Shown: in pieces, positions 47,490 to 59,032 of the stretch
How the letters are laid out: each line of letters starts with the position of its first letter
Position numbering within the stretch: position 1 is the first letter of the stretch
Origin: Poa pratensis
Taxonomy: Eukaryota; Streptophyta; Magnoliopsida; Poales; Poaceae
Assembly (NCBI GenBank): GCA_947311845.1
Contig: CAMZMU010000069.1
Location: forward strand, 10,295,424 to 10,359,423
DNA: 64,000 nt
Direction: 5' to 3'
Program-made: the position numbers and the translations under genes
Notes under the pieces: generated by a model
Told to the model about the DNA's origin: nothing
The model's database searches: none
What the model saw: the letters and a program-made list of their open reading frames with translations, nothing else

Positions 47490-48102
47490 AAGTTTTTAAA
47501 GCAAAAAAACGAGGCTAAATCGAGAGCTCACGCGACATGGCGACGCGGGGTAGGCAGCTGCAGCCGGCGACCTGATCTCCCTCCACCAGCCTCGGCTAAG
47601 CACAGATCCGGAATCGCCTCATCGTCCTTTCTCTGTCGTGGCCAGCCTCTCCTCAAGCTTCGCCCCAACGGCAGAGCTGCCGCCGTCCCCGCGTCCACTG
47701 CTCCTCCGCCATGGGCAGCCGTGCGTGAGCTCGAGGGCCGTCAGGATGTGCCCGCTTCGGGCCCCTTTCGTTGTTGGCCCGCCGCGCTGCTGACGCCCAG
47801 CTCCGGCGGCGACCCGCCCACCCTGCAGTCCGGCACTTCCACCTGCGTGTCGGAGCTGTCGAGCGCCATCTCCCGGGAAGCTCCCCTGCTCACCACCGGC
47901 TCCTCCACGCTCCGCCTCGAGCCAAATCGCCGCCCTGCCTCTTCAGGCAAGATGAGCTCGCCCTCGGCACCCGCTCGCTCGTCGCGGCTGCCCCCAGCTG
48001 GGAGGTTTCGCAAGGAGAATGGTGGAGTGTTCGTCCCCAAGCCTACGACGACAACCTCTCTAGCCCCGACGCTCAGCGCCGCTGCATCGAGCTCTCAGCC
48101 CC

Positions 48103-48540
48103 CGATGGGGGGATGCCCAACCGGGTAGGCCCAGCACCCCGAGTCGGCCGTCAAGGCCGGGTGGCCCAAAGCCCACCCGGTGTACATCTTCCAGGATACC
48201 GGATCCCCGAGGATCCCGGTATGACGGCTCAGGGAGGCGGCAGCGGATATCTCCGAATCAGTCTGCGATTGTGTATCCCGAAGAGTGCGCTCCACGAAGC
48301 CGCACTTGTAGGCAGGATAGCTAGCGCCGCCAGCAGAACCCGTCATTCCCTGTAAACCCTAGCCTGCTCCCTATATAAAGCCGGCAAGGAGCAACCCTAG
48401 GGGGAGATCTCATTCCATAGCCTCCGGAGCACCCGCAAGCTCTGGTGCGCACACCATTGTACACCCCATTCAGATCCAAATACATACAAGCAGGAGTAGG
48501 TCTTTACCTCATACAGAGGGGCCGAACCTGGGTAAACACT
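48103..48540 (+). repeat. 5' LTR of the Tat element, 3'-truncated
   Basis: Aligns with 58504-58941 and contains the TATA box CTATATAAAG at 48371-48380. The alignment stops after GGTAAACACTG; the R/U5 end and the primer site are missing, so this copy could not start reverse transcription normally. Confidence 0.88.
48371..48380 (+). promoter_or_regulatory. LTR TATA box
   Basis: CTATATAAAG in the left LTR; the right LTR has the same word at 58772-58781. It is the likely core promoter of the element's genomic RNA. Confidence 0.75.
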
Positions 48541-48604
48541 GCCGCCTCCCTCTCATGCTTGAGGGAACGGCTCGAGTCAAGTTCCGCCTCAGCGTCGCCC
48601 GACG

Positions 48605-49858
48605 ATGCTGCCTCCGGCGCCACGGCCTCCTCCGAACGACGATGACGCCGACCTCGTGATTTTCGGCACCCCAGTCGATTGCATGACTGCAGCCGCCTCT
48701 CTCTTCAAGAGGATCCGGGTCAAGGACAACCCCTATTGGAGCAAGGGTGCAAGCTGGTGGACAAGGCGCTGGAGCTGCAGGAGAACATGTCGCAATCTGA
48801 CGGCAAGCTCTACTCCAGATCGCCACCCAGCGAGAAAACGGCCTCGGCACCACACCGAAGCCAGGGAAACAAGGGTTCCCCCAGGCGTGACGCTGCCCCA
48901 CAGCCACCACGCAGTCGGCACGAGGAGCCGGCAGTGTCGAGCAACGCGAGGGCTGGAGGCAACCCGCCTCGGCTCGCCCGCAACGACGCCCGGCACACCA
49001 TCAACAACAACCAGGCGCAGGCGCGCTCCAATCACTCCGCTCCGGATCTACGCCACACCTCAACGACAAGCGCGCCGAGGCGACGCGCAACAACAACGAC
49101 GACGACGACGTCGGCCCTAGATGCTTTGGACCCGCCATCAGAGGCGAGCGTTTCCCTAGCAGCTTCAAAGGACCGAGAGAGGCGCCCAAGTACAACGCTG
49201 CCATGAACCCGGAAACTTGGGTCCAGGACTACTTGGCCGCCATGAGCATCCAGAACGCGTCTTCGCTCTGTTGTGCGCGCTATTTTCCTCTCATGCTTGA
49301 GGGAACGGCTCGCACTTGGCTCAACAACCTCCCCAGGAACAGCGTCAACTCCTGGGGCGAGTTGAAGAGGCTCTTCATCACCAACTTCGAGGGGACCTGC
49401 AAGCGCCCGGCCACGGTCGAGGACCTCAAGCGCTGCGTCCAGAAGGAGGGCGAGTCCACTAGAAAGTGGTATCGCCGAGTCGCCGACCTCATCAACTCGG
49501 CAGAACACCTCAGCGTCGACACGGTGCACTCCCACCTTGAGGACAACACCACCTTCGAGTCGCTCAAGCAGAAGCTGCGGCGCTCGCACAAGGGTGACAT
49601 GACGATGGGCCAGCTACTCGCCATCGTGCACAAGTACGCCGAGTCCGACGTCACCAAGGACGACTCCGAGGAGGACGACGACGAGAAGAAAGGCGGCAAA
49701 AACAAGAGCAAGGCCAAGCACTCCAGCGCTCATAAACGCAAGGGTGACGGCGGCTCCGAGCTTGTAGCCGCCACGGCTGCGGGGGGCCGCGGCTTCAAGA
49801 GCCAACGCGGCAACTTCCCGCGAAAGAAGCTCACCGCCACGGAGATCTGGCCATGCCG
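48605..49858 (+). pseudogene. gag: Tat gag
   Basis: After a charged, low-complexity N-terminal part (48605-49110) in broken frames, the gag core begins with GPRCFGPAIRGERFP and continues in an open frame from 49203 (NPETWVQDYLAAM). It includes ARTWLNNLPRNSVNSWGELK, the classic retrotransposon gag segment, and ends in a Lys/Glu-rich tail. A frame break near 49855 separates the following segment (CRYHSLPGKPAGHTTDEC), which has the spacing of a knuckle-like motif. Confidence 0.85.
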
Positions 49859-52800
49859 TGTAGGTATCATAGCCTACCCGGCAAGCCAGCCGGCCACACC
49901 ACTGACGAGTGCAGCTGGACTGCAGAAATCGTCAAGGCCAAGACCGGTGCCAAGAAGCGGGCACCCGACGGAGACGACGACGGTGAGCAGCAGCAGGGCA
50001 TGCCTCCCACTGCCGGCTTCATGGGCCACACCTTCGTCGGCCTCGATTCCAGGCGGGAGGAGAAGGTCATACGGCGCGCCGTCCACGCGACTCTGCCAGA
50101 CGTGCCCCAGTGGCTCGACTGGTCAGAGCAGCCGATCACATGGAGCCGTCAAGACCACCCGCCCCGCGTCGATTACCCGGGCAAATTCGCTCTGGTGGTC
50201 GCGCCCCAGGTCAAGGGCTACATCTTGACCAAGACATTGATGGACGGGGGTCGAGCATCAACATCCTCTACTACGAGACGTTCCAACGCATGAAATTGCG
50301 TGACGAACAGCTAGTACCCACCATCACCACCTTCCACGGCATCGTCCCGGGAAAGAAGGCCTACCCGCTAGGCAAAATCGCACTCGACGTCGTCTTCGGC
50401 ACCGCCAAGAACTTCCGGCTCGAGAAGATCTGGTTCGAGGTGGTGAACTTCCGTAGTTCCTACCATGCGATCCTCGGGCGACCCGCCTTTGCCAAATTCA
50501 TGGCAAGGCCCTGCTACGCCTACCTGAAGATGAAACTGCCGGGTCCGAACGGCATCATCACTGTACACGGCGACGTCGACCGCGCCATCGAGTGCGAAAA
50601 GGGCAACGCCGTCTTTGCCGAGTCCGTCATCGCCACGGAGCAGCTGGAGCAACTCAAGCTGCAAGTCGACCCCAACGACATGACCATCGTCAAGAAGCCG
50701 ACTCTGGACTCACGCGACAAGTTCCAGTCGGCACAGGAGACCAAGCGCATCCCGCTGGTCGAGGGCGACTCCTCCAAGACGGCGGTGATCGGCTCGCACA
50801 TGGACGTCGCATAGGAAAGCGCGCTCTGCGACTTCCTCCGTGAGAATCGGGACATCTTCGCATGGAAACCATCTGACATGCCAGGCGTCCCGAGGGAGCT
50901 CGCAGAGCACAAGCTCAACGTTGACCCCAAGCTGAAGCCAGTGAAGCAGTTCCTGCGTCGCTTCACTGGTGAGAGACAGAAGGCTATTGGCGAAGAAATA
51001 GCCCGGCTCCTAGCTGCCGGGTTCATCGCCGAAGTCATACACCCGGAATGGCTTGCCAACCCGGTGCTCGTTCTGAAGAAGAACGGAACATGGCGGATGT
51101 GCATCGACTACACCGGCTTGAACAAAGCCTGTCCCAAGGATCCATTCGCATTGCCACGCATCGATCAGCTGATCGACTCGACGGCAGGGTGCGAGGCGCT
51201 ATGCTTCCTCGACGCCTACTCCGGGTACCACCAGATCAAGATGGCGCCCGAAGATCAGGAGAAGACGTCTTTCATCACGCCCTATGGCGCGTTTTGTTAC
51301 GTCTCCATGCCCTTCGGCTTGAAAAATGCCGGAGCGACTTACCAGCGGTGCATACAGAACTGTTTGCACGAGCAGATCGGCCGCAACGTCCACGCATATG
51401 TGGACGACATCGTCGTCAAGTCCAAGCTGAAGACAGACCTGATTGCCGACCTCACGGAGACATTCACCAACCTCCGCAAGTACAGGATAAAGCTCAACCC
51501 GGAAAAATGCGTCTTCGGCGTACCCGCGGGCAAGCTCCTGGGCTTCATCGTCTCCGAGCGAGGCATTGAGGCCAACCCAGAGAAGATCAAGGCGATCGAA
51601 GCTCTGAAGAAGCCGAAAACCTCCGGGACGTGCAGCGGCTCACAGGCTGTGTCGCTGCCCTCAGCCGTTTCATCTCACGACTCGGCGAGAAGGCCATGCC
51701 CTTGTACCGGCTCCTCAAGAAGTCGGACACGTTCACCTGGAACGACGAGGCAGACGCCGCCTTGACGGCACTCAAGAAGACGTTGGCCGAGGCGCCGATC
51801 CTCGCATCTCCACTAGAAAAGGAGCCGATGCTCCTCTACATCGCTGCGACCAACCGAGTCGTCAGCGCGGTGGTCGTCGTCGAGCGCAAGGAGGAAGGCC
51901 ACGAGCAACTGGTCCAGCGGCCAGTTTACTACGTCAGCGAAGTCCTGACGGATTCGAAGCAACGTTACCCGCACTACCAAAAACTTGTATATGGTGTTTT
52001 CTTTGCTTCAAGAAAATTGCGACATTACTTCATGGGCCACCCGATGACGGTGGTCAGCTCATCTCCCTTAGCTGAAATAATCCGCAATAGAGAGGCAACT
52101 GGGCGCGTCGCCAAATGGGCCTCTGAGCTGCAGCCTTTCGGCCTCAGCTACGCAGCCCGCACTGCGATCAAGTCGCAGTCACTATCCGACTTCCTCGTCG
52201 ACTGGATGGAGACACAGTTGCCGGCTCCAACCTATGAAGCCGGCAGATGGACCTTGTTCTTTGACGGGTCGAAGATGTATGAGGGCTCGGGGGCTGGAGT
52301 CGTCCTCACTTCTCCCCAAGGCGACAAGATGCGATATGTGCTGCAGATACACTTCACGTGCACTAACAACGTCGCCGAGTACGAAGCCCTCCTACATGGC
52401 CTACGCGTGGCCAAGGAGATGGGAGTTAGCCGTATCAAATGTTACGGCGATTCCGACCTCGTCGTTCAGCAAACGATGGGGACCTGGGATGCAAATGATC
52501 CCAACATGGCGGCTTACCGCCGGCTCGTCGATCAAGTCGGCGGCCACTTCGCCGGCATGGAGCTGGAGCACGTCGACCGAAGGAAGAACGAGGCGGCTGA
52601 CGCACTCTCTCGCTTCGGGTCTAAGCGGGACCGAGTCCCACCCGGCGTCTTCCTCGACCACCTGCACAACCCGTCGGTACGCCCGCCGGCCGAAGTCGAC
52701 ATCGCCAACCCGCCATCATCAGATGCAATTCTGGTGGCGGTAACCCAAGAAACAAACGACTGGAGGGAACCCTACATCGAGTTCCTCACCACCAAAAAGC

Positions 52801-54020
52801 TGCCAGCCGACGAGGTCCTAGCACGGCGAGTCGTGCGCCGGGCCTCAGCTTACGCCATCATCAACAGCGAGCTCTACAAACGCAGCACATCGGGAGTTTT
52901 CCTCCGCTGCGTCGAGCCGGAAGAGGGAAGGCGCATCCTTCATGAGATCCACTCGGGAGATTGCGGCCACCACGTCGGCGCTCGCAACCTGGTCGCCAAG
53001 GCGTTCAGGCACGGTTTTTTCTGGCTCTCTGCTCATCAGGATGCAGTCGACATCGTCCGTCGGTGCATCGGGTGCCAGAAGTACGCCCGGCAGGATCACC
53101 TACCCGCCGCGGCTCTGAAGACCATCCCTCTGACATGGCCATTCGCAGTCTGGGGAATAGACATGGTGGGCAAGTTCAAGACAGCTCGCGGTGGCATGAC
53201 ACATTTGCTCGTCGCAGTCGACAAGTTCACCAAATGGGTCGAAGTTGAACCTATCAAGAAACTCGACGGCAAGACCGCAACCAAGTTCCTCCAGAAGCTC
53301 ATCTTCCGATTCGGCTACCCGCACAGCATCATCACTGACAACGGTACAAATTTTGCCGAAGGAGAGATGAAGGCCTTCTGCAAACAAAAAGGCATCCGTC
53401 TCGACTTGGCGTCCGTTGCCCACCCGCAATCAAACGGGCAGGCGGAAAGAATGAACCAGACAGTGCTAGCCGGGATCAAGCCGCGACTTCAAGTTCCACT
53501 GGAGCGAACACCGGGTTGCTGGCTGGACGAGCTACCAGCCGTACTCTGGGGCATCAGAACGACTCCAAACCGTTCCACCGGCTACACGCCATTCTTCATG
53601 GTGTACGGGGCGGAAGCCGTCATGCCGACCGACCTCGAGCACGACTCGCCTCGGGTCGCCCTCTACAACGAGGAAGAAAATGAAGAAGCCCGCCTGGTCG
53701 GCGTCGACCTCCTGGAAGAAGCTCGCGAACTCGCACTCTCCAGGACGGCGATATATCAGCAAAGCCTGCGCCGCTACCACAGCCGCCGGGTTAGAAGTCG
53801 CTCTTTCCAGGAAGGCGACTTGGTTCTTCGGCTCATCCAAAAGTCGAAAGGGATGCACAAGCTCTCGGCACCATGGGAAGGACCGTTCGTCGTTAGCAAA
53901 GCGATGGGCAACGGCTCCTACCACCTCGTCGACTTGCGTGAGCCGAACAAAAGCTCCAAGTCGGAAGAGGAGACCAAGCGTCCATGGAACATCAGCCTGC
54001 TTCGCCCCTATTATACATAG
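49859..54020 (+). pseudogene. pol: Tat protease, reverse transcriptase, two RNase H domains, integrase
   Basis: Protease carries DGG then SSINILY across a one-base break near 50250. A stop at 50812-50814 interrupts the linker. Reverse transcriptase (50878-51630) has CIDYTGLNKACPKD, LDAYSGYHQI, MPFGLKNAGATYQ and the catalytic YVDD. A break near 51630 leads into a 796-codon open frame with the first RNase H, a second one (FFDGS, NNVAEYEALLHGL, YGDSDLVVQQ, NEAADALSR; about 52250-52620), integrase HHCC (HSGDCGHH, CIGCQKYA) and the DDE core (GIDMVGK, ITDNGTNF, NGQAERMN). It ends at 54020, just before an AATAAA. RT and integrase are well kept; three breaks disable the polyprotein. Confidence 0.9.
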
Positions 54021-54618
54021 TATCCATTGTAATACTGTGTAATCAATCAAGGAAATAAAGTCGATACACACCCGGCACGCTCGGGGGCTATCGTTTCGAT
54101 TCAATTATGCTTTCGAGTCTTTATTCTTCCTACTCACACGTTATATGATTGATGGGTTGTCAAAGAGAGCCGGATGCCACGATGCGCGGCTCACCACTGG
54201 ACCCCCTGCTCACGAAGCAAAATCACAAAAATTGTTGTTTTCTCCCAAGTCGTCAGCTACCCGCACAAAGTGAAGAAGTAGTGCAGCCGGTTCAAACCTA
54301 ACTTGACAATGAAGCCGCACTCGGACTTTGTCACCATGGGTACCGCGCGCGTCACGAAAAAATCACGCGAAGCACACTTGGCGAGGTCGCACGATCGACT
54401 AGCTTACAAAACAAGCGAAAAACAAACAAAGTGACGGAAAGCGCACAAAAAACAAGCATGGGGTGCCAAAACAAACATTAATAAGCCGCAGAGGCGCACG
54501 CTGAAACGCGACCCGGCACATATCATACTTGTTTCATTACATAATATTTTTTCGCCCGCAGGCGACAAACCCTAACTACTTCAAAATAACCCCTCTTTTG
54601 AAAGCAGGGGAGCAAACT

Positions 54619-57600
54619 TCAAGACGGAGGAGCCGCCCGAGCAGAAGACGTCGACGCCTCGTTCGTCGCAGCCGGCGGTGGCAGAGCTGAAGCCCTTTCG
54701 AAAAGGTACTCCGACGCCGGCTCCCTGTCCGCCACCTCGCCAAGGTCGTTGCCCTCAGGCACCACGTCGAAGACGAAGTCGTCGTGGTCGACCATCTTGG
54801 CAGCCCGGCAGGCGTAAGGGGCGCAGTACTGGAGCACCGGCTGCAGATCGATCTCCCGGCCGCTGCTATCGGTGGGGATGCTGGCCGTGATCTTGTCCAC
54901 GTTCGTCTGCCTATACCGGCCTCGCACAAGCCCGAGGGCAATGCACGCGCCGGCTCGGGCCGACGACTCCCGCACCCAGGTGATCACCTGGGGCATCAGC
55001 TCCAGAACCCGCAACACCTTGCAGACGGGTGCGGGGACGCCTTCCTTGGGCGACAGCATCTGGACGACCTTGCTGGCCCGGCCGTGAACGTCACGGGCGA
55101 AGACTCCGAGCCGGTGGACATGCTCCGAAGCCGTCAGGCCAGCCGTCTCCTCGCCTGCTCAACAAAACAAAAATCAACAACAAGGCCACAAGTCAAGTAG
55201 GCACAAACTGCAAAGGGTCGCATGAAATCTTTACCCCAGATGCCAACGGCGAGGGTGGCAAGCCGCTCGGTCAGCTCCTTCATCTCGCGCTCAGCCTCGC
55301 CGGATTTGCGCTCGAGCTTCTCGAGGTCCTCGCCGTACCCCTTGGTCGCCTGGGTGAGGGCGGCGTCCGCCTCCTCCTTCTGCTTGCTGAGCCGCTCGCA
55401 GGATTCCTGCACCGCGGCAAACGCCTGCGTGTGCCGGCTCTCCTGCGCGGCCAGCAGTTGCTGGTGCTCAGCGACGGAGATGAAGCCGTCGCGCGCCTTC
55501 TTCAGCTCCTCCTGCAGGCGGCGGGTCTCCTGCTGTTCGGCTTCGAGGAGCCAGGACAGCTCCTGCAGTTCACAAACAATAAACAATCAAGAAGAGGCAT
55601 GGGGGCTACGCCACGGGTTACCTCTACACCAACATTTGCTAACCCGGGGGCTAGCCCCAACAAAAAAAAAAAAATACGCCGGGTCAGGAACCCGGGGACG
55701 TTCCGAGTGGCATACACACCCACCACCGGCCTGCCTCTACATCGACATTGGCAAACCAAGGACCACTATTCGCCAAACTTTGCATCCAGAAAACTATGAA
55801 GACCCAAGCCGCTTTCTACGAACGCGACTCGGGCCTTGGGGGCTACATATACGCTACGGACGCAACAGGTGCAAGAAGGATTCTACGTACCTGGTGCGCA
55901 TCCATCGCTGTCTGGATGGCGGCTCGGAAGTCAGGCCGGGCGCAGATGCACCCGGGACGGAGCTCGGGGGCTGGGCAGTCAGCCCACCCGACGAGGAAGC
56001 CGTCGGTGGCGCGGGTCGTCGTCACCACCAGCGCCGTCTCCGGCTGAGGCGTGGCACCCTGTGCCAGCCGGCACGGTCATCAATAGTGGCCCCCTCGGGT
56101 CGAGGGGGCACAATAACTTCGTCGCCTCCGCCGGTGGAAGGCGGAGGACTCGGCGCTCTCGTGGTCGGCTCCGCGACGTGCGCGGCAGGCTCCGCCCGCT
56201 GGGAGTCGCTCTCCAGCGCGTCCTCCATGTCACTGAGGGACGCGTCCTCAGCCCTGCGACACTCGCACGGGTCAAACTCAAGATAGCGTTTCCAGTGGAA
56301 CCTTGGATGAGGATCAGCAGCAGACCTGTCACCCGCAGGTGGAAGAGTTGAGGTCCGAACTCCTCGGAAGCGAGGCGCAGGCGGCGAGTCGGCGCGAGCC
56401 CTCGCAGGGATGTCCCGCAAGGCCTTCTGCCTCCGCTCGGCAACGACGGTGCGCTGCACGGCAGCCCCAGCCGATCGCTCCGGTGGCGGCGGCGTCGGGT
56501 TCGCCGACTTGGAGCGCTTGGAGTTGGGCCCGGCGTCCTCAGCCGCAGGCCTACGCCTCCGCCGGATGCGGAGCGGCTGATCATCTTCATCATCTTCTTC
56601 AGCAGGCGCCGGGTTCTTGGACCCGGCGCGTTCTTCTCTTCCTTCTTCTCCTTCCTCCTCATCCTCAGACAGGATGGGGATCGGTTGGCGGGAGGAGAAG
56701 GCGGCTTCGTTGCCCATGGTGGCGCTGTCGGCTTCGTCGTCAGAGTCGCGCTCGACGACGTCGTTGGGGCCGGCAAGCACCGTGGGAGCGTCTCCGCGGA
56801 TCGGAGGCAACCCAACAAGCGATCGAAACTCCTGGACTCGACAAAGCAGGAAGGATCGATATAAAAAGACCAAGAAAAGGAAAGTGTTTCGAATCGTCAA
56901 GCAAAGGGACTCACCTCTGGAGCCGGATGCTTGGCGGAGTAGGCCTCCAGGCCACCCACGATCCACTCGGGGCCGGATGGACCGTGACACGCTTCATCCG
57001 CAGCGTGAATTGCTCTACCGACTCGAACAATGTCGGGTCATGGCGCTGCGGGTCCTTCGTCCCCTTGTACTCGCAGATCAGCGAGGGCCGGTGCTGCAGA
57101 GGTGCGATCTTCCTCTTCACCCAAGTGGCGATGAGGTTCAGACCCGTCAGCCCTCCGTTCTTCAGCTCCTGAAGCCGCGCCATCAGCCGGCGCACCATGG
57201 GCAAGTCGGCGTCGCGCGGCAGCTCCTGGAGATTGCGAGGCGGCTCGGCGATGGCGAGAAGCAGGGGATCCCGATCTCGCCGTCAGGCGCCGGCTCCCGC
57301 ATGTAGAAGCCCGACTTCCTCCAATACACTTTGGAGGGGAGGCCGAGGTCCAGGTAGTCGACGTCGCCGCGGACCTGGAAGTTGAGGCCGCCGCAGGGCG
57401 CCATGTCGCCACCCTTCCCCAGTTTGCCGTGGAAGATCCACAGCCACAGCGGGAAGAACGGGGCGCACCCGAAGTAGCCCTCGCACAGGGTGACGAAGCA
57501 GGCGAGATGGAGAATCGAGTTGGGCGTCAGGTCATGCACCTGAAGCCCGTAGAAGTCCAAGAATCGCCGGAAGAACTCCGACGTGGGGAAGCCCAGCCCG

Positions 57601-57779
57601 CGCTCGAGGAATGCGAGGAAGGCGACGAACTCGCCCGGCGACGGCCGCGGGCGAGGATCCGCGGAGGCGATGCGCCACCGACGCTCCGACGCCGGCGGCA
57701 ACAAGCCCTCGTTGGCGGCTTGCTCCAGCGCCTGCGCCGTCACCGACGACCTCTCCCACTTGTTCTTGGGCGCCACCAT
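54619..57779 (-). CDS. Antisense, intron-containing gene in the Tat element with Transposase_28-like domain
   Basis: Four exons with GT/AG borders fit on the minus strand: 57779-56915, 56831-55891, 55562-55235 and 55154-54619. Exon 1 starts MVAPKNKWERSS and contains FPTSEFFRRFLDFYGLQ, FVTLCEGYFGCAPFFPLW and WIFHGK, the pattern of the putative gypsy-type transposon domain (Transposase_28, PF04195). Exon 2 is acidic with a basic cluster (PLRIRRRRRP), possibly nuclear. Exon 3 is a coiled coil (LQEELKKARDGF). Exon 4 is a C-terminal domain of unknown type. About 890 residues if frames were whole; single-base breaks sit near 57265, 56969 and 56050. Antisense extra ORFs are known in Tat-lineage elements; function is unknown. 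It is convergent to pol. Confidence 0.7.
55563..55890 (+). repeat. Repeat units inside an antisense-gene intron
   Basis: This 328-base intron holds three copies of GGGGGCTA (55601, 55646, 55838), two followed or preceded by related words such as CCTCTACACCAACATTTGC and CCTCTACATCGACATTGGC. An A13 run lies near 55663. Units are imperfect. Confidence 0.55.
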
Positions 57780-58486
57780 CTTGGCCGGAGAAGAGGCGGA
57801 GGAGCAAGAGTGTCCAATGGCTGCGGCGGCGATGCGGCGAAGATCTCAGGCGCGAGCTGCTCGAGAAAGTGGCGGCGAGCGCGAAGAAGAAATGGAGGAT
57901 GAACTCACCAGCCGCACTCCCCTGCCGTTTTAATAGGCACGGTGAGTGGAGCCGTTACCGCAGTAAATGGCGCCGCCCACGTCGTCCACGTCGCCCACTA
58001 TTGCCACGTCGCACGACGCCTCGATTCCCGCGACGCCTCGGTTTCCACGGGAGCGTGCCGAAAAATGCGGCTCAGATTCGGCCACGTCGCTCTGTCACGA
58101 CGTTGTGGATCGATGGATCGGGCGCGTGCGGGTCAAGAAGCGTCATCATTGCCACTGCTCCATCCCGAGGTGGAGGCAGTCGATGCGCCGTCAAGTCCCA
58201 TCAATCGACTCGGCGCCAGACGGACAAACACTACAGGACAAACGGTCAAAGATGCCGTGACGTCAGACGGAGAAGGCGAGGAGACAACCCGCACCGAGGC
58301 GAGTCGGGATGGCAAACGTCCCGACGGGCACAAGCCGGCATCAAACAAAAACTTGAGTTAGACCGGGCGTTAAAAGCCAAAATCCACCACTCCGAGCCGT
58401 TGTTTTCTTTTCTCTGTTTCAGGAGTTCGTTCAACGACACGACCCGGCAATTCGCAAGACGAAGACCAAGCCGAAACGAGTCCCTG

Positions 58487-58503
58487 ACGAACTCGGGGGC
58501 TAA
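58487..58503 (+). other. Polypurine tract of the Tat element
   Basis: GACGAACTCGGGGGCTAA directly precedes the 3' LTR start TGATGG. Position and composition fit the plus-strand primer of this lineage. Confidence 0.65.
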
Positions 58504-59032
58504 TGATGGGGGGATGCCCAACCGGGTAGGCCCAGGACCCCGAGTCGGCCGTCAAGGCCGGGTGGCCCAAAGCCCACCCGGTGTACATCTTCCAGGATAC
58601 CGGGTCCCCGAGGATCCCGGTATGACGGCTCGGGGAGGCGGCAGCGGATATCTCCGAATCAGTCTGCGATTGTGTATCCCGAAGAGTGCGCTCCACGAAG
58701 CCGCACTTGTAGGCAGGATAGCTAGCGCCGCCAGCAGAACCCGTCATTCCCTGTAAACCCTAGCCGGCTCCCTATATAAAGCCGGCAAGGAGCAACCCTA
58801 GGGGAGATCTCATTCCATAGCCTCCGGAGCACCCGCAAGCTCTGGTGCGCACACCATTGTACACCCCATTCAGATCCAAATACATACAAGCAGGAGTAGG
58901 TCTTTACCTCATACAGAGGGGCCGAACCTGGGTAAACACTGCGTGTACAACCTCTCTGTGAATCCTACGTCGCCTGGCTCACACCCGAGTTAAGCCACCC
59001 CGTATGGCATCTGCCGTGATTACCCCACGACA
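58504..59032 (+). repeat. 3' LTR of the Tat element, complete
   Basis: 529 bp, starting TGATGGGGGGATGCCC and ending CCCACGACA. It includes a TATA box near 58772 and about 90 bases absent from the left LTR. The GCCCC target duplication follows at once. Confidence 0.9.

Larger units (their letters stand above)
48103..59032 (+). mobile_element. Ty3/Gypsy retrotransposon, Tat lineage
   Basis: A 5-bp duplication GCCCC flanks the element (48098-48102 and 59033-59037). The LTR starts TGATGGGG (first base C in the left copy) and ends CCCACGACA. The interior has gag, protease, reverse transcriptase, RNase H and a second archaeal-type RNase H before integrase, the last being diagnostic of the Tat lineage. 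A long region between integrase and the 3' LTR carries an antisense gene. The left LTR lacks its final 90 or so bases and the primer site. The aligned parts of the LTRs differ at about six of 438 positions, so insertion was fairly recent. Confidence 0.92.

Noticed and set aside
47771..48355. 194-codon frame running into the Tat LTR
   Set aside because: It crosses the retrotransposon boundary at 48103; the other frame continues across the element, so this one is a shadow.
57611..58756. 381-codon plus-strand frame
   Set aside because: It overlaps the antisense gene start and the 3' LTR with a low-complexity Arg/Ser translation; no domain.
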